Position numbers and translations under genes: made by a program. A stretch of 64,000 nucleotides of DNA from Canna indica (Eukaryota > Streptophyta > Magnoliopsida > Zingiberales > Cannaceae). The stretch covers positions 88,156,001-88,220,000 of the forward strand of contig CP136892.1 of NCBI GenBank assembly GCA_034359265.1. Reading direction: 5' to 3'. Below, piece after piece: positions 12,307-24,226 of this stretch. Positions within the stretch are counted from its first letter, which is position 1, and every line of letters starts with the position of its first letter. The notes under the pieces are model-generated. The model was given only the letters and a program-made list of their open reading frames with translations. It did not search any database and had not been told where the DNA came from.

Positions 12307-14262
12307 GTCTTGCCAAGTTCTCTTAAACACTTCACTGGATCTGGATTTGGTCTAAATCTGGATTTTAAAGATAAAAGGAGCACGGTCAAGGTCCTAAATT
12401 CCACATATGATATGTTATGAGCGCAGAGGTGGGCTTTAAAGATTCTTCAGAAACTTTTCCTCAAAAAGGATGATGATGGTTCAGATACTTGTGAAAGCTG
12501 CCCATTGATGCCTATAATTTTGTTTCATGTTGGTACATTTATTTTACATGGGTGAGAAAACTCCGATTTATGAAAGGCCTCATCTGACATTTTGGGAAGC
12601 ATAAAATGTTAAGAGCGAGTACGAAGATTTGATCCCTGTAATGGACTAATGGCAGAAGTCTTGTTCAAATCTCTGGAAAAGGAAGAGTGTTTCTAGGATC
12701 CTCTGTGGATTTCATGAGGTTCTCAGGAAGATATAGGAATCAACCTTTTGGGAGACTAACCAATGGGAGCTATAACTGTTCATTAGTAGTCACTTGCAGG
12801 CAGTGGTTACTTGGTAGAGAAAGATTGCTGTGTAGCAGAGATGTTGAATATAGTTGAGGTGAATGCTTACAATTTGAGTTGTGGCTGAGGTCTCTAAAGG
12901 AGGACATGGCTGCCACATCCAACTAGAGAGATTTCTCCTGGACACGGGGTTTAAGGGGCTCCTCTCTGAAATGGATAGATGAGGCTACTTCTATTCAGAA
13001 CTGAATTATTTTATCAAAGGGTAGTGTCCACTGCAACAAACAAAAAAGAGAAAAAAAGAAAAGGTGGATCATTACTTTCTGGACCATTTTAAATTTGTAC
13101 AGAACTTCCCATTGGTTCCTTGAAGTTGCTTGAAGAATGAAAATGGCCTCAGATTGCATGGTGTGCTGGTATGTTTTATTTTGCAGGTAAACACTCCATC
13201 GGACATTTCCATCCTTTTACTAACCGAAGAGGCTACGAGAATCATTTTTAATGTGGCATTCTGACACGTTACTCAAATATCAGATAGATTATCTTGTTTT
13301 TAATGACATTCTTCAATACGTAGCAGGCATTGATTCTCCAATTGATTTACTCAATTGTATTATATAAAGGACATTTTTGTGAGCTATGATAATCCATAAC
13401 GAATTGTATTTCGAGCCATAATTTTCATGACTGCCGGATCGTATGGAAGCCCAATTTGGCCAAAAGTAATTATTACTTAATGTTTTGTTTATTTCTTGTT
13501 TGCTGACATTTTTACTGCGACGATATTCTGTGAGTTTCTACGTCAGCTGCGCTCCTGAAATGGGCGACGCTCTTTTCTTGACATCTGTAAGCTTCAATTC
13601 AACGGTCAAAGCAATGAATTGTAGAACTTGGCAATGGCCTACCATCGGGATATTCTCTCATGATCCATCTGCAGGCTGATAACATATAAATATAGTTTGT
13701 ACCATTCCTGGAGGAGACAGTGGACACTCAGCATCACATGGCTCTAGTTACTTTTTAAGTTTTGTATCATAGCCTCATAGGAGTTAATTAAAGAAGGGTC
13801 AAAGTGCTCTCAATAGAAATTGCATCAGAGCTTGCTTTGCCGCAGACAACATGAGCATATGATGACTTTCTACTTTATTCTCCACTATTGTCTTGTATAC
13901 TATAATGTGGTTGGTTCCTTGTCCTTGTCCGATCGACGATTTCAGGCACTGTGTAGTATGTTTTCCATTCCCACCAAGTTAATTAAATATATCCCATCTG
14001 GACTCTCGAGGTGAAGCAATCCCAAAGCTTAAAGTGCAACCCACTTGCAAATTCCATCCTCTCCGTTCTCTTTAATATTCGCAGCTTGCTGCGGTAGCAC
14101 TTTCAAGCCACTTTGTTAGCTGTGGATTTGTCCCTCTTTGTTTAAATTATCATATTATTCCTATATCTCTTAATTCCTTACTCTTGCCGTATATCGTGTC
14201 AGCACACTAACTCAACTACTAGAAAGAGATATTTAATTAAATAATATCTTTTGACTATTATA
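12307..14262. other. 3' region and spacer after the UBE3D-like gene
   Basis: The start of this stretch is probably 3' UTR. A good acceptor (TTTTATTTTGCAG at 13175-13186) could splice from the donor at 12303 to form an alternative 3' exon beginning GTAAACACTCC. The short open frames here, such as 13485-13679 and 13820-14014, resemble no family I know. Nothing else was recognised. Confidence 0.4.
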
Positions 14263-14270
14263 GCGGATAT

Positions 14271-14671
14271 TGGGAGTGTAACCGAGCCAAGCCGAGCTTA
14301 CCTGTGCTCGAGTAGGTAAGCACGGCTTGTTTAAGAAATGTTGAGCTCGATCGAGTTTCAATCTCTAGGCTCAAGCTTGAACTCGACTCTAGTTATACTC
14401 GAGCAATTCGAGTTGAGCTCAGCTTGTTTAGACTTATTTGTTTTTCTCTAGTTTAACTGTGCTCGTTCAAGCTCGATTAAGCTCGACTCGACTCAAGTTT
14501 ATGCCCGATTGATTTGAAATATTAATATAAATATAATTACATATAAGCTAGATTAGGTTGGTGAGCTGCTCGAGCCGAGCCACTCATATGTAAAGCTCGG
14601 CTCGAGCTCGATATATAAGAACGAGTTAGTCCCGAATAGCTCATGAACTGCTCGGCTCACTTGCACCCCTA
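14271..14671. mobile_element. Non-autonomous hAT element (GAGCTCG-rich)
   Basis: The left end TGGGAGTGTAACCGAGCC and right end GGCTCACTTGCACCCCTA are imperfect terminal inverted repeats of hAT type. They are flanked by the 8-mers GCGGATAT (14263-14270) and GCAGATAT (14672-14679), a target duplication with one mismatch. The 401-base interior is filled with CTCGAG/GAGCTCG-type motifs in both orientations and has no coding potential. Confidence 0.85.
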
Positions 14672-15327
14672 GCAGATATGATCCAGCTAATACTCTTAAA
14701 TCCACGCCATATTATCTACGTACTATATAGCTAATTAATTGCCGGGTTATGGGATGCGAAAGAGCACCATGGATAACTTAAAAAGAAACGTGAACAGGTT
14801 GAAGAATTGTACATACATTTATTAACAAATAGTATACATATTTCAATTTGTAAGCAATAATATCTGAAGTCATTAATTAATAACTCAGGCCGGGTGTGGA
14901 ATTGGATAGTGGCCAGCATTCCAAAAAGAATGCTTATTACTTTGGTGATGGATGCCTTGATTCTAAAGCATGTCGCAGAGAAGCAATCTTTGTGCTCTGC
15001 ACGCGTTGAAGTCATATGAGGAGGAGGTCTTATATATATAATATATATAATATAATTAATATAATTAATATTAGATAAATAAAAGTCCATGGAGAAAGTG
15101 CCGTGTCTCTACTTTTGTCTTTGGAGTTTAATAAACTTGGAGAGTGGATCTGCCAGTGAGATTTGCATTAATGGTCACGTATAAAGAATTGACCATCTAT
15201 TTCTATTTCTCCGTGTCGCTCACAAGCTTTTGGCCAACTAACGGCAGGCAGCCTGAGTCTTTCCCATTTGTAATCTGCTTGCTAGCTCTTGAAGGCGAAG
15301 CAAGAAACGAGTTCATTATATGCAGGG

Positions 15328-16156
15328 ATGATGAACTCATCATCCCTAGTACTCTTCATGGCGCCGAAGAAGCTTCTTGTCCTTCTCTTCTTCTTCGTAT
15401 TGGCTTCTTCTTCGCTTCCATCGACTGCGCTTGGAGGTAATTAATCACTCGATAATATATTAATTCTCTTTAATCTATTGTATGTGTATGTGCAGTACTA
15501 TATATGTTTCATATATACTAGTAGCTGGTAAGTTAAAAATTAAAAATATTGAGTTCATTTCATTTATTTGTTGACTTGTAAGTTAAAAATTAAAAAGTAT
15601 ATATAAAACATATATCTTTATATTATTTATCGCGTGATTATTAAAAATTAGTATCTGATAATACGGAATTGCAAACTTAATTATATATCCTTTGTTGAAG
15701 TAATTATATATTGGCCCTCTAAACTTATTTATCTAAATATATTAATCTTATTATTTTTTTTGAAAATTATTGGCCTCCTAAGCTTGTTAATATCCTCAAA
15801 TAAGACATTGTTTGATATGGTACATGTTAATTAATCGCTTAATAAGATAGTTCGAGTATGTTTTATTTATCACATGATTGCTAAATATTACTATTTATAT
15901 TATAAAAATTGCAAACTTAACTATATATATTTTTATTGAAGTAATTGTTGGCCTTTCAAAACTTATTTATTTTTTTTAAAAAAATATTAGCTTCTTAATT
16001 AAGCTTGTTAATATCCTCACATATATAAGACATTAATTGTGGTGGTGGTGGGGGGGGGGGGGGAGGGATTTACACGCGCAGGTTTTGCACGCGCGTATAT
16101 ATATATATATATATATATAATTTGGTGGTGGTGGTGGGGGAGGGGTTTGCACGCGC

Positions 16157-16192
<36 letters not shown>

Positions 16193-17287
16193 TTATTAAT
16201 CGATCTATTAACTTCGATTTTTGAAAATATTTAATCGTAAATCGGACCATTAACTTCGATTAACTATCATTTTGATTTCCGTTATTTTGGTTCGATTAAC
16301 CAATAAAAAAATTTAACCTACAAACATAACATTATACAAATCACATATGGAGAAAAATTCAAACAAATACCGAATCCTCATTGAGAAAAAAAAAATGAAA
16401 CTACTTTAGCCAAGATAATGTGATGCAAAAATTAATAGTTTATATTTTTTATTTTTTATTTAATTTAATTTTTTTATGATTTTTTAAATTATTTTGGTAA
16501 ATTTTCTAAAATTTTGTAATTTATAAATCATTATTATATATATATACATTATATTATATATTAAAAATTAATAAATTATATTGAATTGGTCGGTTAATCG
16601 AAATCGATGAATTTTTTAGATTGTGGACCGAATCCGAAACCGAAAAAACCAGTTTGGTTAACCGCAAAAATCGGTTCAATTTCGGACCTATTTTTCGGTT
16701 AATCGAAAAATCGGTTTTTTTTTTCTCACCCCTAATTTAAATACGAGTTTTCTTTAATATATAAATTTATTTATTAACTAATGTAAAAACACTTCTTAAT
16801 TATTTTCAAGATTAATTTCAAGATTTATTTGAATAAGAAATTATAATTTACATTAGAATTAAATTATCTTATGTACATATTTTTTGTTAAGCTAACTATG
16901 TTTTCAAGTACTTTTTAAATTTTATCTTACTTTCAAATTAAATTATATACGCATATAAGATTAAGTTGTTTTACAAACTGAAAGACAAACTTTGTCAATA
17001 TTATTTTTTAAAGACGTAATTAATTTCGCTTTGTTTTGTTTCTAATTTCCCTATTAATTTTACAATTAATTAATTTGCACAGAATATATTTTTCACAACA
17101 ACGTACAATAATAATTTTTACATAGAAAAAAATAAAAAATAATAATTCATTTGTAAGTAATAATTACCAAAATTAAATTAAGTTTCTATAACCTAATAAT
17201 TAAGGAGTATTATAATTAGCTCACGTATGGATAACATCTTAATTAGCTTAATTACTTCACCTAACTACCAATTGATCAGTCATATGA

Positions 17288-17340
<53 letters not shown>

Positions 17341-17850
17341 TCGACCAGTATATATTATGTGCATATAAAATAATGTTAAAATTAATTAATTATTGTCGTA
17401 GAAGATTAATATTTTTCAATTAAATAACAGTAATATATATAATTAATATTAGTTAGTTTTTTGTGACAGGACGGCCAGGTAGAGTATTGGCAGCACCAGC
17501 AGGATTCTTCACCAACGTATATATATATCTCTCTCGTTAATTTTCAGTTATATATATATATATATATATATCACTGTGCGCAATTAATTAATTTGAGCAC
17601 CTGATAAAAATTAATTAATTAAATTAAAGAGAAAACGTATATTAGATTAAAAATATATATATAAAATAAACTGATGGGATGCATGCATTAATGCATATGT
17701 ATGTATATGGTGCAGGAATATTCAGAAGCAAATAAGGAGGATGTAATTAGTGTTCGTTGGAGGATCCTCAAGGCGAATACAAACGATTATGGAAACTACG
17801 ATCCCACCCCTTCTCTTTCCAAGCCCCCTTTCAAGCTCATTCCAAATTGA
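15328..17850 (+). CDS. CIF: Casparian strip integrity factor (CIF) peptide precursor
   Basis: CIF peptides are secreted, tyrosine-sulfated signals from the root stele that bind the SGN3/GASSHO1 receptor kinase and close gaps in the Casparian strip; relatives act in pollen and embryo cuticle. Exons 15328-15436, 17470-17516 and 17716-17850 join in phase to 96 residues. Residues 1-36 form a signal peptide with a Leu/Phe core (KKLLVLLFFFVLASSS). A variable acidic spacer follows, then the C-terminal 21-residue mature peptide at 17785-17847, beginning DYGNYDPTP and ending PPFKLIPN immediately before the TGA. The DY pair is the site sulfated by TPST, and PPFKLIPN is the invariant CIF tail. By memory about 15 of 21 residues equal Arabidopsis CIF1. 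A second Tyr at peptide position 5 is unusual. Start: tandem ATGs at 15328 and 15331. Intron 1 is 2 kb and full of repeats. Confidence 0.92.
16043..16190. repeat. Compound microsatellite in CIF intron 1
   Basis: A poly-G tract, GTG repeats, CACGCGCG and two (TA)n runs occur twice in succession (about 16035-16110 and 16120-16188). The pattern suggests local duplication of a GGTGG-GGG-ACGCGCG-(TA)n unit. Confidence 0.75.
16190..16734. mobile_element. Left-truncated hAT-like fragment in CIF intron 1
   Basis: The right end TTTTTCTCACCCCTA (ending 16734) is a hAT-type terminus. The interior carries GGTTAATCG and CGATTAACC-type motifs in both orientations around an A/T-rich core. The matching left terminus is missing and the sequence runs into the compound microsatellite, so no target duplication can be shown. 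Confidence 0.5.
17290..17339. repeat. (AT)n microsatellite
   Basis: About 25 uninterrupted AT units in intron 1 of the CIF gene. It is likely to be length-polymorphic. Confidence 0.95.
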
Positions 17851-18595
17851 TTGACTCATACATGCAAGCATATGTAATTCATCGATCCATTGACTTTGAT
17901 ATATAAGCTTACTCTGCATGCATGCAGGTATATAAATAATGATCTGCATGTCAATTGAATTTTCTTTCAATATATGTAATCCAATTAAAAATAAGAAAAA
18001 ATATATGAGTTTATTGAATAATATATTGTGGGATTTTGACTATCTCACCAAATTAGGGTGGCATGTCCTAGTCCTATCCCGTTTTAATTCGATTATTACC
18101 GTCCTCCTAATCTACCATAATTGATTAATTAGAGAACAAGTTAACAAATTTGAGGAAAACATCACAAGAAATTGAATTATTTAATCATTTTATTTCTCCC
18201 AATGCAATAAATCATTCTAATGTGGTTCGCCATATCTAAATCAATTAAAAAAAATCATTGCATGTATTGATTTATTATAACAAAGGGAGTATAAGCAACG
18301 TATCATGGTCCTTCCGGAAAAACATCAACGGTCCTTAAAATTCATGAATTATTCACCTTTTTTGTCGTACCTGCAGCCAAATAATATCCCGTCATCAACT
18401 GGTTTGTTTATAGTTCTTCTGGGCAAATCAGATGGTAATTAACGGCGCAGTTGAATCACCCGTGGAAGCTGTCATGGGTGACGTAATTTTCTCCAAGTTT
18501 AAAAGAAGAAGACACGCGTATGGTACCACATCACCCATGAACTCAATCAGGTTGATTCAGCTCGTATGACGAGCATTTGGTAGCGAAAGCGGAAC

Positions 18596-18605
18596 GCATA
18601 TAAGT
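18596..18605 (+). promoter_or_regulatory. TATA-like box of RING copy A
   Basis: CATATAAGTAG occupies the same position as CATATAAATAG in copy B, changed by one base. A TGACGTAA bZIP-type site at 18479 is also shared with copy B. Confidence 0.4.
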
Positions 18606-20135
18606 AGCGACAAGCGAGTGAACAAGGCTTGTAAAAATTGTTCGTCTTTTTATATGTAAACACCCAAAAAACTCAAACCCTACAGACTACAGGAAGAAGA
18701 AGAAGAAGCAGAGGGCAAACCATGCGCAGCGACCCAGGTGTGGACTGCGCGGGGCTAGCGATGTGAGAGGATCCCTAATTTTTTCTTACGGGGTTCGGCT
18801 TTCGATCGTAGAGAGTAAGAGGCGCGGCGCTGCTTGGTCTTCCTTTTGGGTTATGCGCAACACCGATAGATGACCTCTCCAGACCGGGGTGATCAGAGAC
18901 TCCCTGCCAGATCCGTCATTGGTGCTACCGGCGGTTTTTTCGGCTGCGTGTCTTACCTTGATCCGATCGATGTGAAGGCTCCGTCATTGGTGCTACCTTT
19001 CACTTGCCAGACGGCTTTGCTTCAGCTTTGGAGGTGCTACTCTCGATTCAGCCACAACAAACCGGTTTGTTTTTTCATTGACAATGAAAAGGGGAACATA
19101 TGCTTGGGGAATTCATTAGCTGCGTTGATTTATTGAATTGAGATCGTACCTGGAATTTTGGTTTTTGGGATCTTCTAATTAACTTACTCATTTATAACTG
19201 GGCTTCTTCAAATGTCCTTCTTATGATGAATCTCACCTCTACTTCAAGAAATCGTTAGATATGGCATATTGGCATGACTATCTCTTCGCTTCTAACTTTC
19301 TTTTTGCAGATTCAATCATAAGTTACTGAATCATCAATATCTAGATTTTTTCGGCATCATATAAGTATATAACCTCATCCCCACTTCAAGAGAACTTCAG
19401 CTGTTCCATGATTTTTTCTTTTACTACATTAGTTTTTTCTTATTCTATTTTCTTTATTTATAGTAGTTTTTTATTCTAATAACTTGATAGAGAAGAAACG
19501 TAAAGTCCCCTGAGAAAAAGTTCGAGTCTTATTGGACTGTAAATTTGACAGCAAGTCCTACTTGTTGACGCACGGTTTGCTGGCGTTTCCCTTTTATTTT
19601 CTCATTGTCGTTTTCGTGATTGTAATGGTCGGTGAAAGGAATGGTACTCCATTCTGTGCAGAGCAACCAGAGCTTTTCATCAGCTTCTTTTTTATGTCTT
19701 TTACTTTTAGCTTTGTTATGGCTAGTGCTCCCAATAGCTTTGTTACTTTTACTTTTACGTTTCTCTTTTACTTCTGATCTGGGTTCACGTCATTGGCTGC
19801 TTTAGAGTTCAATTTAATTGGCTGTTAGAAAGATCTAAACACCTTACTGTTTTGATTTACTTGCTACTTTTAATGTGGTACCTCCTTTATGAAGTGAAAT
19901 CTAAGCTTTGAGTGGTGCTTGTTAGTATTCGTAAGAACTTTTTGCATTTAATTCTTGTTTGTGTCTTCATAAACTACATTTTCTTGTGATAGGAGAAGCT
20001 GGGGATTTGAGGCATGGTATTTTTTTTTTCAGTCATCCACATGACGAGAAATAAACCCATTTTGTCCATTTGTAAATTCCAATATTAGTGTTCTCCTAAA
20101 GGTTTTGAAAAAAAAGTATCTGTGCCAATACTGTC

Positions 20136-22332
20136 ATGGGGCCAATTGCTTTGTGGCTGTGAAGGACAACATTTGCCAAGCCCATCTAGGTTTGATGTCT
20201 CAACATGTAGAAATATAAGACATTCTCCTACTTGGAGCTGTCAGTGGGACAATTGAACACACATAGCAGATGTCATGGATAATGTTGCTCAATTTCCTCA
20301 TCACCATCGTGGGAATGCCGGAACTGAAATCAAGAGTGAGTCACTCATAGAAACAGAAAGCATTTCTGACAGAGCTAGTCCAACAAATGCTTTCCAATTG
20401 CAAAAGCACCATAAATCTCCAAACAGAACTGGAATTACTGGGAAGTCAAAGGTTGTTGCCACAGGTAAATATATCATAGTTCTTCTCTCCATCAATGCCA
20501 ATATGTTTCTAATGCTAAAAAGGACAATTAGGTAATAGCATTATAGTTGTAAAGTTGTCTCGTTGAAAGAAATTGAGACGAAGTTGAATATTTATTCTAA
20601 GAAAGTAACTGGTGTTGAATATCCTATGTGCATTTTTAAACTTCTCTCAAATTAGCAGAATGTGATCAATACTCCATCTCCGAATTCCATTATGCCCTTT
20701 CTCTTAATGTAGATAGTTTATGGCTATTAAAAATTAAGTCTTGTGACAGATTTGCTGCTACATGCATATATCTTTATACGAAGAATTTTATATAAATATT
20801 TAAATACTTAAACTGTTAGTTTTATGAATTTTGCTTGGTTTCATAACTGACAGCAAAAAGTACCTTTGTTGGAATCTTTTACGGTGATATGATGCTTGTT
20901 CTATTTTTTGCAATAGTATGAATGCATTTTCACACTACATTTTTGTATCATAATTATGACAGACAAACATATAGTAAGTGCAGTGATTGTTGTTGAGGAT
21001 AAGTCTTTATCCTTTAACCTTGGTCTACTTTTACTATTGTGTTCATTGGGTTATTATATCAATTATGGTCCATATATTTCACTTGCTAGGATAGGATATG
21101 ATATGATATAAGGAAGGATAAGAAATGAAAGAGAGTTGAACATGATTTTTTTAATCCACTGTACATCAAATATAATATCAAATTTATTTTCTACTAATCC
21201 TATCTCCTTCTCCTTCTAATACAGAGACTAAACAAACGAGGATTAGCTCTTATTGTATTCCTTTTATCATGTAAAACAAATATGTCCTTAGGGCTTTATT
21301 CTCTGTTTTTTACCTTCACATTTGGTATCAAATCCTTCTCTTTTGTTGCCGCTTAGCTACGAGCAAGCTCATTGGCCCGTTGGTGGTGGGGCGACAACCA
21401 TGAAACCCGAGCCATTACTTTAAATATTTCTTCTTTTTTTTTCCTTTTTAACTTCTGTTCTCCTTTTTCTCATTTCCTCTTTCGACAAAACCCAGCCTCC
21501 TTCCACAAAAATCAAAAAGAAGAAGAAGGAAAAAGTAGGACCAAGTGCCAAAAACCTGTTTGTCAAGATCAGCCCACTTGCCCAAATTTCCCTCATCCTT
21601 CAGCACCATTATCAGCCTTCTTTCACATATAAGATTGCCATATTTTTCATCTGTTTCGTCTATAGTTAAGTGCTTATGCATACCCTAGTAGATTAAGTGC
21701 ATATTTTTCATATAGGATTGCCATATTCACATATAAGTGCATATTTTTCATCTATTTTGTCTACAGCAGGTTCTCGTGGTGGATCGTCTGATTATTGGTC
21801 CATGCGCACATTTTCTGAGCTGGTGGCTTCTTCCAATAGAGAGAGATGGTCATTTGACAGTGATAATCTTACCTCCAGCAGCAGTAAAGTAACAAGCTCA
21901 AATCCTCAACTAACTACAGTGGTTACTCCCTGTCAGCAGAGTTGTAGAGTATGCTCAAAGCTATTAACAGAGTATTGTGTGGTTGCTGTTTTGGTTTGTG
22001 GACATCTTTATCATGACGAGTGTTTGGAGAAAATGACAAGTTTAACTGATCATTATGATCCACCTTGTCCTGTCTGTACTCGTGGAAAAAAATCTGCAGC
22101 TAAGATATTTAAGAGAGCTGAAACAAAGGCTAGGAATAAGCTCTCGAGGATTGGTGTAGCTGACAGCAAAACACATGGGGATGCCATCTGTGATCGCCAG
22201 AAGGGGGCAGGAGGAGCCAGCTCTAGCATAAAACACTCGTCTGGCAGGCCATTCTTGAGGCGACATTTCTCCATTGGTAGACCATCACGATCAATATCTG
22301 AAAGTGAATCTAATAGGAAGAAAGGCTTCTAA
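20136..22332 (+). pseudogene. RING-finger gene copy A, disrupted
   Basis: The region corresponds to the intact gene at 26074-28978. The start codon at 20136 is followed by a one-base loss in the G run, so the frame meets TGA at 20160. A second base is lost in the GAAGGACAA run, and the codon equivalent to an Arg (CGG) has become TGA near 20255. Exons 2 and the first third of exon 3 are absent, replaced by unrelated sequence that ends in TTTGTCTACAG at about 21767. The RING part (CRVCSKLL..., VCGHLYHDEC, CPVC) remains open from about 21760. It stops early at 22330 (GGCTTCTAA) where the intact copy reads GGC TTC TGG. All eight zinc ligands persist in this fragment. Expression of the fragment is possible but not shown. 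Confidence 0.88.
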
Positions 22333-22966
22333 TGAAGTTACTGGAGGGAGTGATAGTTATTCCTTCAAGTGTATGAGCAGGGAAGCAGTGAAGCACGTAC
22401 TTGTTCTAGCATCTGGAGCATATCTCCATGAAACACAAGCATCTTTCAGCTAAGGACTCGTCTTGCTTCCTCAGACTCGGTGTGGTTTTGATTTGACAAG
22501 CTATATAATTTTCTCAAGTGATCACAATGTAGTTGATATATAGTTTATGTGGTACAGAAAAATAGTAGTAGAGTTCTAGGTGTTGGATATTCTCGGCTTG
22601 AGTCCGTTTACTGTAGCACTTTCTTTCAGTTCTACAGGTGAAAATAATATATTAGTAGATTTCACTATCAGTAGTCTCCGGGGATTCATTTTTATTGTTT
22701 ACCCTTTAATACTGCGTAAAATCTGATTGCAACAAAATAATAATGTAGATATCCAATATATATCAATCAAAAATTTCCCAGAACATTTTGTTTGATATAT
22801 ATGCTTTTGTTCAATTAATGGTCTGAGGTTGAGGAGGTTCTGAATGTTGTTACTTTTGTTTGCTTAGTCATTAATGCCTGATGCATGCATAGTGATTTGT
22901 TTATTTGATAGAATATGACATGACAATAAATAATAGAGTATTAGATAGATATTTTTAATTCAACGA

Positions 22967-23519
22967 TTTTTCTAAAAGCGAATAAGAATTAGATTTTTTT
23001 CTCCAAAAGTAGAATAAGGGATAAGTTATTTTCTAAAAACGAATGGGATTTCAAATATTCTCATAATATCTTCATAATGATGTCTCTTTAACCGCATTAA
23101 CTTCACTAATCCTATTATAACAGGTTATTTAAATTCGTTTCATATTCCATTCGTTAAATTATTTAAATAATTTTATTTAAATTCTTTAAATGAGTCATTT
23201 AGGTTTAAAAATATATTAAAAAATCACCAAAAATCAACATGCCCTAAATTAACCCAACTACATGCACTAAATTGAATTTAATCATATATATTACTCGTTC
23301 ATGTGTGGTTACTCTCTCTATCTCTATATATGAAAATACAGTAATAGTTCAATTTATCAACATTAATTGTTAATGAAATCAAAATATACTTACTTTCTTA
23401 TTTATCATTTTTACGCATTCAAGGGTCAAGGCCAATAATTAATTTTATTAAATATTTCTTATCAGCAGTTAATAAGTTGAGCTAAAGATATAATACAACC
23501 AGGGTTTTCAATCCTCAAA
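22967..23519. other. A/T-rich spacer between the duplicated segments
   Basis: Contains short A/T-rich palindromes (TTATTTAAAT types) and no coding signal. It may hold a decayed MITE around 22975-23170 (CTAAAAGCGAATAAGAATTAG mirrored loosely by ATTCCATTCG), but no clear ends were seen. Confidence 0.4.
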
Positions 23520-23974
23520 ATGTGAGATTTGACAATCTCACCAAATAAGGGTAGGATGTCCTAATTCCATCCCGTTTTAATTCTATTAATAATGTCCTAA
23601 CACAATTGATTAATTAGAGAACAAGTTACAAATATGAGGAAAACATCACAAGAAATTGAATTATTTATACCTTTTATTTCTCCTAATGCTAGAAATCATT
23701 CATTGTTTTACTAATGTGGTTCACCGTATCCAAAATCAATTTAAAAAATCATTACGTGTAATGATTTATTATAACAAAGGGAATATACGCAGCGAATCGT
23801 TGACCTTCCGAAGAAACATCAACGGTCCTTAAAATTCAGGAATTATTCACCTTTTTGTTTGTCGTATCTGCAGGCAAATAATGTCCCGTCATCAACTGGT
23901 TTGTTTGCAGTTTTTTGGGCAAATCAGATGGTAATTTACGGCGCAGTTGAATCACCCATGGACGCTGTCATGGG

Positions 23975-24104
23975 TGACGTAATTCTCTCCCAGTTTAAAA
24001 GAAGAAGAAGCGTATGGGTACCACATCACCCGTGAACTCAATCAGGTTGATTCAGCTCGAAAGACAAGCATTTGGTAGCGAAAGCGGAACCCGCATATAA
24101 ATAG
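23975..24104 (+). promoter_or_regulatory. Core promoter of the RING gene (bZIP site and TATA box)
   Basis: TGACGTAA at 23975 is a TGA/bZIP-type core. It sits at the right edge of a hairpin with arms CACCCATG and CATGGGTG. CATATAAATAG at 24094-24104 is a good TATA box. Both are preserved in copy A with single changes, and the hairpin has one mismatch there. Function is inferred from position and conservation. Confidence 0.5.
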
Positions 24105-24226
24105 CGAGTGAGCAAGTGGGCTGTACTACTAGTTCTAAAAATTGTTCCTCTTTTTATATATTAACACCCAAAAACTCAAACCCTACAGGAAGAAGAAGAA
24201 GCAGCAGCAGCAGCAGAGGGCAAGCC

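Larger units (their letters stand above)
18025..22966 (+). repeat. Segmental duplication, copy A (carries the RING pseudogene)
   Basis: This region is colinear with 23520-29610 in the same orientation, starting in both at TTTGAC-ATCTCACCAAAT and ending near GTATTAGATAG-ATATTTTTAATTC. It includes promoter, 5' leader, introns, coding parts and 3' region of the RING gene. Copy A lacks about 400 bases present in copy B at 24878-25300. From about 20810 to 21755 it carries unrelated sequence in place of copy B 26755-28380. By eye the shared parts differ by only a few percent. Confidence 0.93.

Noticed and set aside
13485..13679. 64-codon open frame after the UBE3D-like gene
   Set aside because: No family resemblance, starts within A/T-rich sequence and has no splice or promoter context.
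18870..19136. Frame with GGFFGCVSYLDPIDVKAPS shared by both duplicated copies (also 24395-24619)
   Set aside because: Small insertions and deletions between the copies change the frame right after the shared part, and it precedes a presumed 5' UTR intron, so it is best read as leader sequence.
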